22,209 nt of DNA from Lachnoclostridium sp. UBA7215 (lineage in GTDB: Bacteria > Bacillota > Clostridia > Lachnospirales > Lachnospiraceae), in assembly GCA_002490465.1 (NCBI GenBank), contig DKUB01000013.1, positions 1 through 22,209 on the forward strand. The letters are read 5' to 3'. Positions within the stretch are counted from its first letter, which is position 1, and every line of letters starts with the position of its first letter. The notes under the pieces were generated by a model. That model did not search any database and had not been told where the DNA came from. It worked only from the letters and a program-made list of their open reading frames with translations. The position numbers were made by a program, and so were the translations under genes. Positions 13,533 to 21,463 of this stretch are shown here, one piece after another.

Positions 13533-15674
13533 TCACAATATCATTGACAATTGAATTCTTTTTTTGGAAACATCCACACTTAGTACTTTAACTTCCACAA
13601 TATCCCCCACGCTCACGACATCAAGCGGATGCTTAACAAACTTTTTATCTGTCAGCTTTGATATATGTACAAGCCCGTCCTGGTGGACGCCAATATCTAC
13701 AAACGCGCCAAAATCTATTACATTCCTCACCGTTCCTTTCAGTATCATCCCCTCTTTCAAATCCTTCATATCCAGAACGTCCGTGCGGAGTACCGGCTTT
13801 GGCATCTCATCACGGGGATCTCTTCCCGGTTTTTCCAGCTCTTTTATAATATCATCAAGCGTTTCCTCTCCGATTCCTATTTTGGCTGAAAGACCTTTGC
13901 GGTCTTTGGTAACCAGTGACAAACCCGTCAGTCCGGACCCAATATCAGCCAGATGATAACCAAGCTGGTGCAGCAGCTCCTCTGCCGCCGCATAAGATTC
14001 CGGATGCACACTGGTAGCATCCAACGGATTATTCCCCTCGGAAATACGCATAAATCCGGCACACTGTTCAAATGCCTTCGGGCCAAGCTTTGCCACCTTC
14101 AAAAGCTCTTTACGGCTTTTAAATCTTCCATGTTCTTCGCGGTAAGCCACAATATTTTTTGCAATTGCCTTCGATACACCAGACACGTATTCTAAGAGAG
14201 GGGCAGACGCCGTGTTCAAATCCACTCCAACATGGTTTACACAGTCCTCCACCACATTCCCAAGTGCTTCACCTAGTTTTTTCTGATTCATATCATGCTG
14301 ATATTGTCCCACACCAATACTCTTGGGTTCAATCTTTACAAGCTCCGCCAGAGGGTCCTGGAGGCGTCTGGCAATAGACACGGCACTCCGCTGTCCTACA
14401 TCAAACTCCGGAAACTCTTCTGTCGCCAATTTGCTTGCAGAGTACACAGAGGCTCCGGCCTCATTGACAATAATATACTGTACCGGTTTGTTCAGCTCCT
14501 TCAGCATCTCAACAATAACCTGCTCAGACTCTCTGGATGCGGTACCGTTTCCCACCGAAATCAGGCTGATATTGTATTTTTCTATCAATCCCTTTACAAT
14601 GCGCTTTGTCTCCTCTATCTTTTTTTGCGGCTCGGTCGGATATACAACAATCGTATCCATTACCTTTCCCGTCTCGTCCACAACCGCCAGTTTACAGCCG
14701 GTGCGAAAAGCCGGGTCCCATCCCAAAACGACATGCCCTGCAATCGGCGGCTGCATAAGAAGCTGCTGCAAATTTTTACCAAATACCCGTATTGCACCAT
14801 CCTCTGCCGTCTCTGTCAGGCTGTTTCGGATTTCTCTCTCCACAGCAGGCGCAATCAGCCTCTTGTAACTGTCTGCCACCGTCATTTCCAGCCACGGCGT
14901 TGTATTTCTGTTATCTTTTTGAATCACCTGTTTATTCAGATAACGGAGAATTTCATCCTCCGGCGCCTCAATGCTGACACCAAGCACCTTTTCCTTTTCC
15001 CCACGGTTGATGGCAAGAACCTGATAGCCTGACAACTTTTTCAGAGAACTCTCAAAATCATAATAATTTTCATAAACGGTCTTTGCTTCCTCATCCTTTG
15101 CCTGAGAATGCAGCACGCCCTGTTCCATCGTCCTTTTTCGGATGACCATGCGGTAATCTGCCTCATCCGCAATGGATTCTGCCAGAATGTCCATCGCTCC
15201 CTGCAGCGCTTCCTCCGGCGTATTTACTTCCTTTTCATCATTCAGAAAAGCCTCTGCCTCCTCTTCCATTGGCCGTTCCGTCATTTGCAGCAATAAAATA
15301 TTGGCAAGTCCCTCTAATCCCTTCTCTTTGGCAATCGTCGCACGGGTACGGCGTTTGGGGCGGTAAGGGCGGTACAAATCCTCCAGCACAACCTGGGTCT
15401 GGGCCTCCATAATCTTCTGCTGCAGCTCCTCTGTCAGCTTCCCCTGCTCCTCTATACTCGCAAGAACTGTCTCTTTCCGTTCCTCCAGATTACGCAGATA
15501 GGTAAGCCTCTCATCCAGGTTACGCAGCTGTTCATCATCCAGAGAACCATGCTGCTCTTTTCTGTACCTTGCAATAAAAGGTATTGTACAGCCCTCTTCT
15601 ATCAGATTGACAACTGCCTCTACCTGCCATACTTTTATTTTCAGTTCCTCTGCGATTTTCTTATTAATGTCCAT
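13533..15674 (-). CDS. tex: Tex family nucleic-acid-binding protein
   Basis: A 713-residue RNA-binding protein of the Tex/YhgF family, linked in other bacteria to transcription, toxin gene expression and stress tolerance. The domain order is complete. A helical N-terminal region begins INKKIAEELKIKVWQVEAVV and includes IPFIARYRKE. An RNase H-like YqgF domain near 325-455 includes VLGWDPAFRTGCKLAVVD. Helix-hairpin-helix repeats near 480-560 include LNTASAPLLEYVSGVS and FKSRKELLKVAKLGPKAFEQ. A C-terminal S1 domain (about 640-713) has GTVRNVIDFGAFVDIGVHQDGL. ATG at 15674 follows AGGAGG by 5 nt. It starts 27 bp after the LacI-type regulator gene on the same strand, so it is likely co-transcribed and subject to that repressor's autoregulation. 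Confidence 0.94.
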   Translation of the reverse strand: MDINKKIAEELKIKVWQVEAVVNLIEEGCTIPFIARYRKEQHGSLDDEQLRNLDERLTYLRNLEERKETVLASIEEQGKLTEELQQKIMEAQTQVVLEDLYRPYRPKRRTRATIAKEKGLEGLANILLLQMTERPMEEEAEAFLNDEKEVNTPEEALQGAMDILAESIADEADYRMVIRKRTMEQGVLHSQAKDEEAKTVYENYYDFESSLKKLSGYQVLAINRGEKEKVLGVSIEAPEDEILRYLNKQVIQKDNRNTTPWLEMTVADSYKRLIAPAVEREIRNSLTETAEDGAIRVFGKNLQQLLMQPPIAGHVVLGWDPAFRTGCKLAVVDETGKVMDTIVVYPTEPQKKIEETKRIVKGLIEKYNISLISVGNGTASRESEQVIVEMLKELNKPVQYIIVNEAGASVYSASKLATEEFPEFDVGQRSAVSIARRLQDPLAELVKIEPKSIGVGQYQHDMNQKKLGEALGNVVEDCVNHVGVDLNTASAPLLEYVSGVSKAIAKNIVAYREEHGRFKSRKELLKVAKLGPKAFEQCAGFMRISEGNNPLDATSVHPESYAAAEELLHQLGYHLADIGSGLTGLSLVTKDRKGLSAKIGIGEETLDDIIKELEKPGRDPRDEMPKPVLRTDVLDMKDLKEGMILKGTVRNVIDFGAFVDIGVHQDGLVHISKLTDKKFVKHPLDVVSVGDIVEVKVLSVDVSKKRIQLSMIL

Positions 15675-15701
15675 AAAATCCTCCTCGCTATATAACAAAA
15701 A

Positions 15702-16715
15702 TTATAACAAATTCTGCTGTGAGAAGCAACTGTCCCGATAGATAATCCGGCATGGAAATTCAATTCGCACTACTTCCTGATGTCCTCTGGTAATGCGGTC
15801 AATCAAAAGGCTGGCAGCCAGATGTGCCATCTCCTGACGCGGAATATGAATCGTTGTGAGATACGGCCTGGTGTTCTGGGCCTCTTCAATATCATCAATT
15901 GAAATCACGGATATTGAGCGGCGGATGGCCGGTTTTTGCTGTCCAAGAAGCTCAAGCACGCGGATGGCAGAATAATCATTTGCGCAAAATATTGCACTGA
16001 AATCATCTTCTCCTGTTTTCTTCTTCTCTAACAATTCCCAAAAGGCCCTCTCCGTTTCCTCATGCGTCTGATTTGTCTGTTTAATCAAATTATAATCAAG
16101 CGGAATATTGTTGCGGAACAGCGTATCACAATAGCCCACATACCGGCTCTCATAAGAACAGTCACCGATATATGCAATCCTCCTGTGGCCGAGTGACAAT
16201 AAATAATTCAGTGCCAGCTCCGCAGCTTTCTTTCCATCACAGACTACCTCATCAATATTAAAATTCATAGGATTGCGCCATATTCCCACAATATTCTTGT
16301 TCTGGGCCTGGATTTTTTTCAGCAATTCCGGAGAACACCGTCCCAGAATAATAACACCGCTGCTGTCAGACAAATTATTCCGCACAAAATCTTCTACATG
16401 AATAATACGGTCAATTACCGCTTTCTGTTTTAATAATTCTATTTCAAGATTTCGCAGTATTTCCGAAAAAAACGGATCTCCTTCTGCAGTAACGCGTGCC
16501 ATCACAATGGAAATGTGTACGGCTGCCGACTCCGGACGACCGCTTTTTTTGAGTTCCCTCGCCGCCTCATTCGGCCGGTATCCGGTTTCTCTTGCTGCCG
16601 CCCATATTTTATCCTGAAGCTCCTTTGAAGCACAGGAAGACGACGTATTGTTCAATACACGGGATACGGTAGAAACAGAAGTCCCTACCATAGATGCAAT
16701 TTGTTTTAATGACAT
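15702..16715 (-). CDS. LacI-family transcriptional repressor
   Basis: A 337-residue repressor. The DNA-binding head includes the helix-turn-helix LKQIASMVGTSVSTVSRVLNN (residues 3-23) and the hinge helix GYRPNEAARELKK. A periplasmic-binding-protein-like effector domain follows, with GVIILGRC, HRRIAYIGD, AIFCANDYSAI and the typical ending SISVISIDDIEE, PYLTTIHIPRQEMAHLAASLLIDRI. The family usually senses sugars or related small molecules; the effector here is unknown. ATG at 16715 has GGAGG upstream, whereas the longer frame from 16763 would run through the operator. Palindromes centred on CG lie in its own leader and in front of the divergent sulfate importer, so it probably controls both. 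Alternative: the main site may also be read by CcpA. Confidence 0.92.
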   Translation of the reverse strand: MSLKQIASMVGTSVSTVSRVLNNTSSSCASKELQDKIWAAARETGYRPNEAARELKKSGRPESAAVHISIVMARVTAEGDPFFSEILRNLEIELLKQKAVIDRIIHVEDFVRNNLSDSSGVIILGRCSPELLKKIQAQNKNIVGIWRNPMNFNIDEVVCDGKKAAELALNYLLSLGHRRIAYIGDCSYESRYVGYCDTLFRNNIPLDYNLIKQTNQTHEETERAFWELLEKKKTGEDDFSAIFCANDYSAIRVLELLGQQKPAIRRSISVISIDDIEEAQNTRPYLTTIHIPRQEMAHLAASLLIDRITRGHQEVVRIEFPCRIIYRDSCFSQQNLL

Positions 16716-16730
16716 AGCCCCTCCATTACT

Positions 16731-16740
16731 CAAACGTTTG
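16731..16740. promoter_or_regulatory. Secondary operator O2 in the repressor leader
   Basis: CAAACGTTTG is a perfect 10-bp palindrome identical to the core of the large operator at 16833-16852. One flank (GTTTGCG) also matches the longer site. It lies about 56 nt into the repressor transcript and 16 bp before the start codon, where a bound protein would block elongation or loop to the other site. Confidence 0.65.
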
Positions 16741-16798
16741 CGTATTTTTAGCTTGATTTTCATCCTAAAATAGTTTAAAAATATTTTGTGTACAAAAA

Positions 16799-16827
16799 AT
16801 TCTAGCTTAAAACATGGAAAATGTCAA
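16799..16827 (-). promoter_or_regulatory. Sigma-A promoter of the lacI-tex-lipoprotein operon
   Basis: On the minus strand, perfect TTGACA (16827-16822), 17 nt, then TAGAAT (16804-16799). The start would be near 16792. Its -35 is only 5 bp from operator O1, so the bound repressor would sit just upstream of polymerase here, while O2 lies downstream. Confidence 0.7.
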
Positions 16828-16832
16828 CAGGA

Positions 16833-16852
16833 TTGTGCAAACGTTTGCACAA
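16833..16852. promoter_or_regulatory. Main operator O1, perfect 20-bp palindrome
   Basis: TTGTGCAAACGTTTGCACAA is symmetric over all 20 bp with the central CG typical of LacI-family operators. It ends 19 bp before the ATG of the sulfate-binding protein and immediately precedes its purine-rich ribosome site region. The importer promoter must lie to its left, but I could not place it with confidence (a TTGTGT/TAAAAC pair near 16775-16815 is one weak candidate). The core also resembles a catabolite-responsive element apart from one position. Confidence 0.8.
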
Positions 16853-16871
16853 AGGAAAGGAAGGAATAATA

Positions 16872-17951
16872 ATGAAAAGAAAACAACTTTTGAAAAAAGC
16901 AGTTGCATTAGGAATGACAGTAATGATGCTGACAGGTGTTCTCACCGGATGCGGCGGAGACAATGGAAACAGCGGAAATGGCGGCAGTGGCAGCGCCAGC
17001 GGAAGCAGCAGTGATGCATCGGAAACACTCACTCTGACCAATGTATCCTACGATCCCACCAGAGAATTTTATGCATCATATAATGAAATCTTTGCCAATT
17101 ATTATAAAGAAAAAACAGGTAAGACCGTTGAGGTTACACAGTCACATGGCGGCTCCGGCTCCCAGGCCCGTTCCGTTATTGAGGGAAATGAAGCTGATGT
17201 AGTGACACTGGCACTTGCCCATGATATTACATTAATTGAGGAAGCCGGACTGATTCAATCCGGATGGCTCAGTGAATTTGAGGGAAACAGCGCTCCTTAT
17301 ACATCTTCTATCGTCTTCCTTGTCCGCAAGGGAAATGAAAAGGGCATCAAAGATTGGGATGACCTGACCAAAGAAGGAGTAGGCGTCATCACTCCGGATC
17401 CAAAGTCCTCCGGCGGTGCATGCTGGAACTTCCTTGCCGCATGGTACTATGCAGACAAGAAATTTAACGGCGATGAGGCAAAGATGAAAGACTTTGTGTC
17501 AAAGATTTATAAAAATGTTGTGGTTATGGATTCCGGTGCCAGAGGTGCAACAACAACATTTGTAGAAAATGGCCAGGGTGACGTATTAATTGCATGGGAA
17601 AACGAAGCACTGCTCTCCATACAGGAATATCCGGACCAGTATGAGCTGGTTACACCAAGCATAAGCATTAAAGCAGAGCCTTCCGTAGCTATTGTAGACG
17701 AAAACGCAGACAAAAACGGAACACAGGAACTGGCAAAAGAATATCTTCAGTATCTCTATTCTGATGAAGCACAGAAACTGGCAGGCAAGAACTTTTATCG
17801 TCCTTCCAACAAAGACATCCTTGCCACCTTCAGCGATACTTTTGACTTAGACGTAGATTTGTGTACCATTGATGATTTTGGCGGCTGGGATAAGGCATAC
17901 GCTGATTTCTTTACGGATGATGCTATATTCGATGAAATATACAACATGTAA
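16872..17951 (+). CDS. sbp: Sulfate-type ABC importer substrate-binding lipoprotein
   Basis: A 359-residue lipoprotein with lipobox LTGC (lipidated Cys27) followed by a Gly/Ser/Asn linker (28-48) that tethers the binding domain outside the membrane. Hallmarks of the Sbp/CysP family are all present: VSYDPTREFYASYNE, QSHGGSGSQARSV, ADVVTLALAHDI, DPKSSGGACWNFLAAW, SGARGATTTF and VLIAWENEA. The Ser, Ser-Gly-Gly, Ala and Trp positions that cradle dehydrated sulfate in known binding proteins are kept, so sulfate or thiosulfate is the likely ligand. ATG at 16872 follows AAGGAAGGAA; the longer frame from 16821 would start within the operator region. It heads a four-gene importer operon. Confidence 0.92.
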   Translation: MKRKQLLKKAVALGMTVMMLTGVLTGCGGDNGNSGNGGSGSASGSSSDASETLTLTNVSYDPTREFYASYNEIFANYYKEKTGKTVEVTQSHGGSGSQARSVIEGNEADVVTLALAHDITLIEEAGLIQSGWLSEFEGNSAPYTSSIVFLVRKGNEKGIKDWDDLTKEGVGVITPDPKSSGGACWNFLAAWYYADKKFNGDEAKMKDFVSKIYKNVVVMDSGARGATTTFVENGQGDVLIAWENEALLSIQEYPDQYELVTPSISIKAEPSVAIVDENADKNGTQELAKEYLQYLYSDEAQKLAGKNFYRPSNKDILATFSDTFDLDVDLCTIDDFGGWDKAYADFFTDDAIFDEIYNM

Positions 17952-17966
17952 TGCAGGAGGACTGAC

Positions 17967-18812
17967 ATGATATTTAAAAAGCAGAAGAACACGCGAGTGC
18001 TTCCGGGCTTTGGACTGACCATGGGAATCACAGTGGCGATGCTGTCGCTGCTGGTACTGATTCCCCTGGCATCCGTTCTTACATATTCATTTCATCTGTC
18101 ATTTAGTGAATTTTGGGCGCTGATTTCGCGCCCAAATGTCGTGCAGGCTTTTATCACCAGTACCGGGTGTGCGCTGATTGCTGCGGTAATCAACTCCGTA
18201 TTCGGCCTGATTCTTGCCTGGATTCTGGTCCGTTATGATTTCCCGGGAAAAAAACTGGTAGACAGTATGATTGAACTTCCCTTTGCCCTTCCAACAGCAG
18301 TCGCCGGCATTACTCTCTCCCGCATGTATTCGGATCAGGGGATATTAGGCGAGCTGCTGGCAAAAATCGGCATCAAGGCATCTTATACTAAAGTAGGTAT
18401 CGTCATTGCTCTTGTCTTTATTGGTATTCCCTTTGTCGTAAGGGCGCTGCAGCCGGTACTTGAAAAACTGCCTGAGAGCCTGGAAGAAGCAAGCGAAATG
18501 CTTGGCGCCAACCGTGTATATACCTTCCGCAGAGTAATTCTGCCCGAGCTGATGCCGGCACTCCTGACTGGCTTTGGCCTGGCGCTCGCCAGAGGAATTG
18601 GTGAATACGGCAGTGTTATCTATATAGCAGGAAACAGTGAAAAGGAGGGTACACAGATGGTCTCCTATATCATTATGCAAAAACTGAATTCCGGAAATGT
18701 AGATTATGAGGGAGCGGCGGCAATCGCTCTTGTTTTGCTGTTAATTTCTTTCCTTCTGCTCTTTCTGATTACAATGATTCAGGTCGCAGCCGGACGAAGA
18801 ACAAGACGTTAG
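17967..18812 (+). CDS. cysT: Sulfate importer permease CysT (CysU)
   Basis: A 281-residue inner-membrane permease with about six membrane segments. The family pattern GLILAWILVRYDFPGKKLVDSMIELPFALPTAVAGI is clear (read from about residue 70), as is the coupling-helix EAA motif EEASEMLGANRVYTFRRVILPELMPALLTG (about 175-203), which docks on the ATPase. The C-terminal segment ARGIGEYGSVIYIAGN is also typical of CysT. GGAGG lies 7 nt before the ATG. It is 15 bp after the binding-protein gene and pairs with CysW to form the channel. Confidence 0.94.
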   Translation: MIFKKQKNTRVLPGFGLTMGITVAMLSLLVLIPLASVLTYSFHLSFSEFWALISRPNVVQAFITSTGCALIAAVINSVFGLILAWILVRYDFPGKKLVDSMIELPFALPTAVAGITLSRMYSDQGILGELLAKIGIKASYTKVGIVIALVFIGIPFVVRALQPVLEKLPESLEEASEMLGANRVYTFRRVILPELMPALLTGFGLALARGIGEYGSVIYIAGNSEKEGTQMVSYIIMQKLNSGNVDYEGAAAIALVLLLISFLLLFLITMIQVAAGRRTRR

Positions 18813-18837
18813 TAAATGGGGAGGAATGAGGAAAAAG

Positions 18838-19698
18838 ATGAATAAAAATAGTAATAATACAAAAAAGCCAAAAGGAATCGTGCCATATCTGCTAATTGGA
18901 GTAGGTTTGCTCTTCTTCCTTCTGATGCTTGTCTGGCCTCTGGCAGAGGTAATCTATCGTTCCCTCAAGGAGGGGCTGGAGGTATACGGGGCCGCCATTA
19001 CAGCAAAAAACACGCTGGCAGCATTAAAGATTACACTTATCGCAACAGTAATCGCTGTTGTGGTCAACACCTTTTTCGGTCTGTGCGCTTCATGGCTGTT
19101 GACAAAATTTGACTTCCGCGGAAAACAGCTTTTATCAACTCTGATTGATATACCGTTTTCTATATCACCGGTTATTGCCGGACTCGCCTTTATTATGATG
19201 TTTGGACGAACCGGCTGGGCAAAACCGGCCATTGACTGGATCAATGATTTGCTCGGAACAGATATATCCCTCGTATTTTCCGTGCCCGGCGTTGTACTGG
19301 CAACTATCTTTGTCACATTTCCTTTTGTGTCGAGGGAGCTTATCCCCGTTATGCAGGCGCAGGGTACTTCAGAGGAAGAAGCAGCTGTCATGATGGGTGC
19401 AAAAGGCGGAAATATATTCCGAAGAGTGACCATGCCCCATATTAAGTGGGCGCTGCTGTATGGCATTATTTTGTGTACGGCAAGGGCTTTTGGTGAATTT
19501 GGAGCCGTATACGCCGTTTCTAAGGCAAGGGGGAAAACATTTACGCTGCCGCTGGAAATAGATGCCCTGTACATGGCAGGAGGTGCGGAATCCATTACAC
19601 AGGCATTTGCCGTTTCCTCGCTGCTGGTACTGCTGTCCATTGTCATACTGATTCTGAAGCAGATTGTAGAAAACCGTGGCAGACAGGGCTTAAAATAA
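18838..19698 (+). CDS. cysW: Sulfate importer permease CysW
   Basis: A 286-residue permease, partner of CysT. After a short basic, Asn/Lys-rich start come about six membrane segments. Typical stretches are ASWLLTKFDFRGKQLLSTLIDIPFSISPVIAGL, the substrate-path loop MMFGRTGW, EEEAAVMMGAKGGNIFRRVTMPHIKWALLYG (EAA motif) and ARAFGEFGAVYAVS. An ATG at 18826 is possible, but GGAGG is only one base from it. ATG at 18838 has GAGG with 6-nt spacing and is preferred. The gap to cysT is 25 bp. Confidence 0.93.
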   Translation: MNKNSNNTKKPKGIVPYLLIGVGLLFFLLMLVWPLAEVIYRSLKEGLEVYGAAITAKNTLAALKITLIATVIAVVVNTFFGLCASWLLTKFDFRGKQLLSTLIDIPFSISPVIAGLAFIMMFGRTGWAKPAIDWINDLLGTDISLVFSVPGVVLATIFVTFPFVSRELIPVMQAQGTSEEEAAVMMGAKGGNIFRRVTMPHIKWALLYGIILCTARAFGEFGAVYAVSKARGKTFTLPLEIDALYMAGGAESITQAFAVSSLLVLLSIVILILKQIVENRGRQGLK

Positions 19699-19719
19699 CG
19701 GGAAGGGGACTTAATAAAT

Positions 19720-20787
19720 ATGTATGTGGAAATGAAAAATATAAACAAGAACTTTGGGGACTATGAGGCTGCCAAAGATATTAATTTCGGTATAGAGCAG
19801 GGAAAGCTCATTGCACTCCTCGGTCCCAGCGGCAGTGGAAAAACAACAATACTGCGGATGATTGCCGGTCTTGAAAAACAGGACAGTGGAGATGTAATTA
19901 TTGAGGGAAATATAGTCAATGACATCCCTGCCGGGAAACGCGGCATCGGATTTGTTTTTCAGAACTATGCGCTGTTCCGCTATATGACCGTACAGGAAAA
20001 TATCGCCTACGGGCTACGTGTGCAAAAAAAAGAAAAAAAGGAAATTAAAAAACGGGTAAAAGAATTGATTGAACTGGTAGGCTTAGAGGGAATGGAAAAA
20101 CGTTATCCGGACCAGCTCTCCGGCGGGCAGCGCCAGAGGGTGGCATTTGCCAGAGCACTTGCCCCTAATCCACAGCTCCTGCTGCTGGATGAACCATTTG
20201 CCGCTATTGACGCAAAAGTCAGAAAGGAACTCCGTGCATGGCTTAAGGAAATGATAGGAAAAGTGGGAATCACAAGCATTTTCGTAACACATGACCAGGA
20301 CGAGGCCGTAGAGGTTGCCGACGAAATTATCATTATTAATGAGGGACGGCTGGAGCAAAAAGGAACTCCTATTGATATATACAAACGGCCGGAAACATCC
20401 TTTGTCTCGCAGTTTATCGGTACGTCCTCTGTATTTAATGATTTCAGCGGATTCCGTGGCTTTGAAGACCTTCCGAAAGGGAGTCAGGTTATCATTCGTC
20501 CGGAATTTGTAGAAGTATTTAAGAGCGACAATAAGAAATTTAAAGATTTAATGCCATACTCAGAAGAAGGCGTTATTACCGGCATTGCGTTCCGGGGAAG
20601 CTACCTGGAACTCTCCATTGAAGTCAATGGCATGACACTTACCGTCAACCGCTCGCTGGAGCGGCGTCCGGTAGAAATCGGCGAACATATGCGGGTACTC
20701 CTCTATCGCGTTTACCTGCTTGAGAAAGGCGACGCACGCCGAATTAAAAATACTCTTTTAAAAGACGTTGATGTAGAAGCTCTCTAA
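19720..20787 (+). CDS. cysA: Sulfate importer ATPase CysA
   Basis: A 355-residue ATPase that drives import. Walker A GPSGSGKTT is at about 35-43. The Q-loop FVFQNYALFRYMTVQEN has Asn and Tyr where CysA usually has His, a minor variation. The signature is LSGGQRQRVAFARAL, Walker B LLLLDEPFAAID, and the H-loop FVTHDQDEAVEVAD. The D-loop reads AAID instead of the usual GALD. Residues 240-355 form a regulatory TOBE-like region (IIRPEFVEV, then FRGSYLELSIEVNG). The ribosome site GGGG lies a longish 11 nt from the ATG, which may lower translation compared with the permeases. It is the last gene of the importer operon and is followed by a strong terminator. Confidence 0.94.
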   Translation: MYVEMKNINKNFGDYEAAKDINFGIEQGKLIALLGPSGSGKTTILRMIAGLEKQDSGDVIIEGNIVNDIPAGKRGIGFVFQNYALFRYMTVQENIAYGLRVQKKEKKEIKKRVKELIELVGLEGMEKRYPDQLSGGQRQRVAFARALAPNPQLLLLDEPFAAIDAKVRKELRAWLKEMIGKVGITSIFVTHDQDEAVEVADEIIIINEGRLEQKGTPIDIYKRPETSFVSQFIGTSSVFNDFSGFRGFEDLPKGSQVIIRPEFVEVFKSDNKKFKDLMPYSEEGVITGIAFRGSYLELSIEVNGMTLTVNRSLERRPVEIGEHMRVLLYRVYLLEKGDARRIKNTLLKDVDVEAL

Positions 20788-20809
20788 TCCATCAGACTGT
20801 GATATAAAG

Positions 20810-20845
20810 AGCAGCCTCAGACAAAGTTTGGGGTTGCTTTTTTTT
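20810..20845 (+). terminator. Rho-independent terminator after cysA
   Basis: A 13-bp stem (20810-20822 with 20826-20838, some G-U pairs) closes an AAA loop and runs straight into eight T residues. It lies 22 bp after the cysA stop and isolates the importer operon from the sigma-factor gene. Confidence 0.85.
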
Positions 20846-20893
20846 GTAATAGCAGATACCCTTTAGATGATAAAGCATGGAAGGAGAAATGCA

Positions 20894-21463
20894 ATGTTAT
20901 TTATGTCCATACCTCTGCCACGCTCTCCGAAAGGCAATCCTTTTTCAAAAGGCAATCCTTTTTCAAAGGATAGGAGAAAAGTAGAAAAATTATACGAGAG
21001 ATATCATAAACTAATGTATCACATAGCTTATAATATACTGCAGCACCATGAGGATACAGAAGACGCTGTCATTGAGTCGTGGGAAAAGATTATCCGTCAT
21101 CTGGATAAAATAAATAAAATTGATTGTAGGGAAACGAAGAGTCTGCTCGTTATAATAGTTGAGAGAACAGCAATTGACTGTTACAGAAAAAATAAAAGAA
21201 GACGCAATATCGAAACTTTGATAGAAAACTACGAATCATCACCGTATTTTATCACTAAAGACAAAGCGCTGGAAAACTTGGAATTATATCATGTGCTCCG
21301 TCACACACCAAAAATTTACAGTGAAGTACTGATTTTATATTATGTGAATGGCTTTACAGGAAAAGAAATCGCGAATCTGTTAAACATTAAAGAGTCTACC
21401 GTCACGGTCAGGCTACCCAGAGGACGGGAACTATTAAGAAAGGAGTTGGAAAATAATGACTGA
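20894..21463 (+). CDS. ECF-type RNA polymerase sigma factor
   Basis: A 189-residue sigma-70 family protein of the extracytoplasmic-function group. Region 2 spans about 30-92, with LYERYHKLMYHIAYNILQHHEDTEDAVIESW. Region 4 spans about 130-185, with LILYYVNGFTGKEIANLLNIKESTVTVRLPRGRELL as its helix-turn-helix. The N-terminal 25 residues carry a perfect repeat of KGNPFS (13-18 and 19-24). ATG at 20894 has AAGGAG 7 nt before it, whereas the upstream in-frame ATG at 20867 has no site. Its end overlaps the anti-sigma gene by 8 nt. No promoter could be placed firmly in the 48 bp after the terminator. Confidence 0.88.
   Translation: MLFMSIPLPRSPKGNPFSKGNPFSKDRRKVEKLYERYHKLMYHIAYNILQHHEDTEDAVIESWEKIIRHLDKINKIDCRETKSLLVIIVERTAIDCYRKNKRRRNIETLIENYESSPYFITKDKALENLELYHVLRHTPKIYSEVLILYYVNGFTGKEIANLLNIKESTVTVRLPRGRELLRKELENND
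20930..20965 (+). repeat. Perfect 18-bp tandem repeat inside the sigma-factor gene
   Basis: Two identical copies of AAAGGCAATCCTTTTTCA lie head to tail, coding for repeats of the hexapeptide KGNPFS. Each copy also holds the small inverted repeat AAAGG/CCTTT. Copy-number change would keep the reading frame because the unit is 18 nt. The repeat starts 36 bp after the start codon. Confidence 0.85.

Noticed and set aside
14295..15032. Plus-strand reading frame of 245 codons opposite tex
   Set aside because: It is a shadow of the clearly conserved tex coding frame, with a composition unlike a real protein.
16754..16815. A definite promoter for the sulfate importer
   Set aside because: Candidates (TTGATT with TAAAAA, or TTGTGT with TAAAAC) are weak. 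I could not choose one, so none is listed as a feature.
16833..16852. Reading the palindrome purely as a CcpA catabolite-responsive element
   Set aside because: It differs from the usual consensus at one position, and a LacI-family gene with a second copy of the core lies next to it, so the local repressor is the better candidate. CcpA cross-binding is not excluded.
18954..19748. Minus-strand reading frame of 264 codons opposite cysW
   Set aside because: cysW has intact family motifs in the plus frame; this frame has no ribosome site or known motif.
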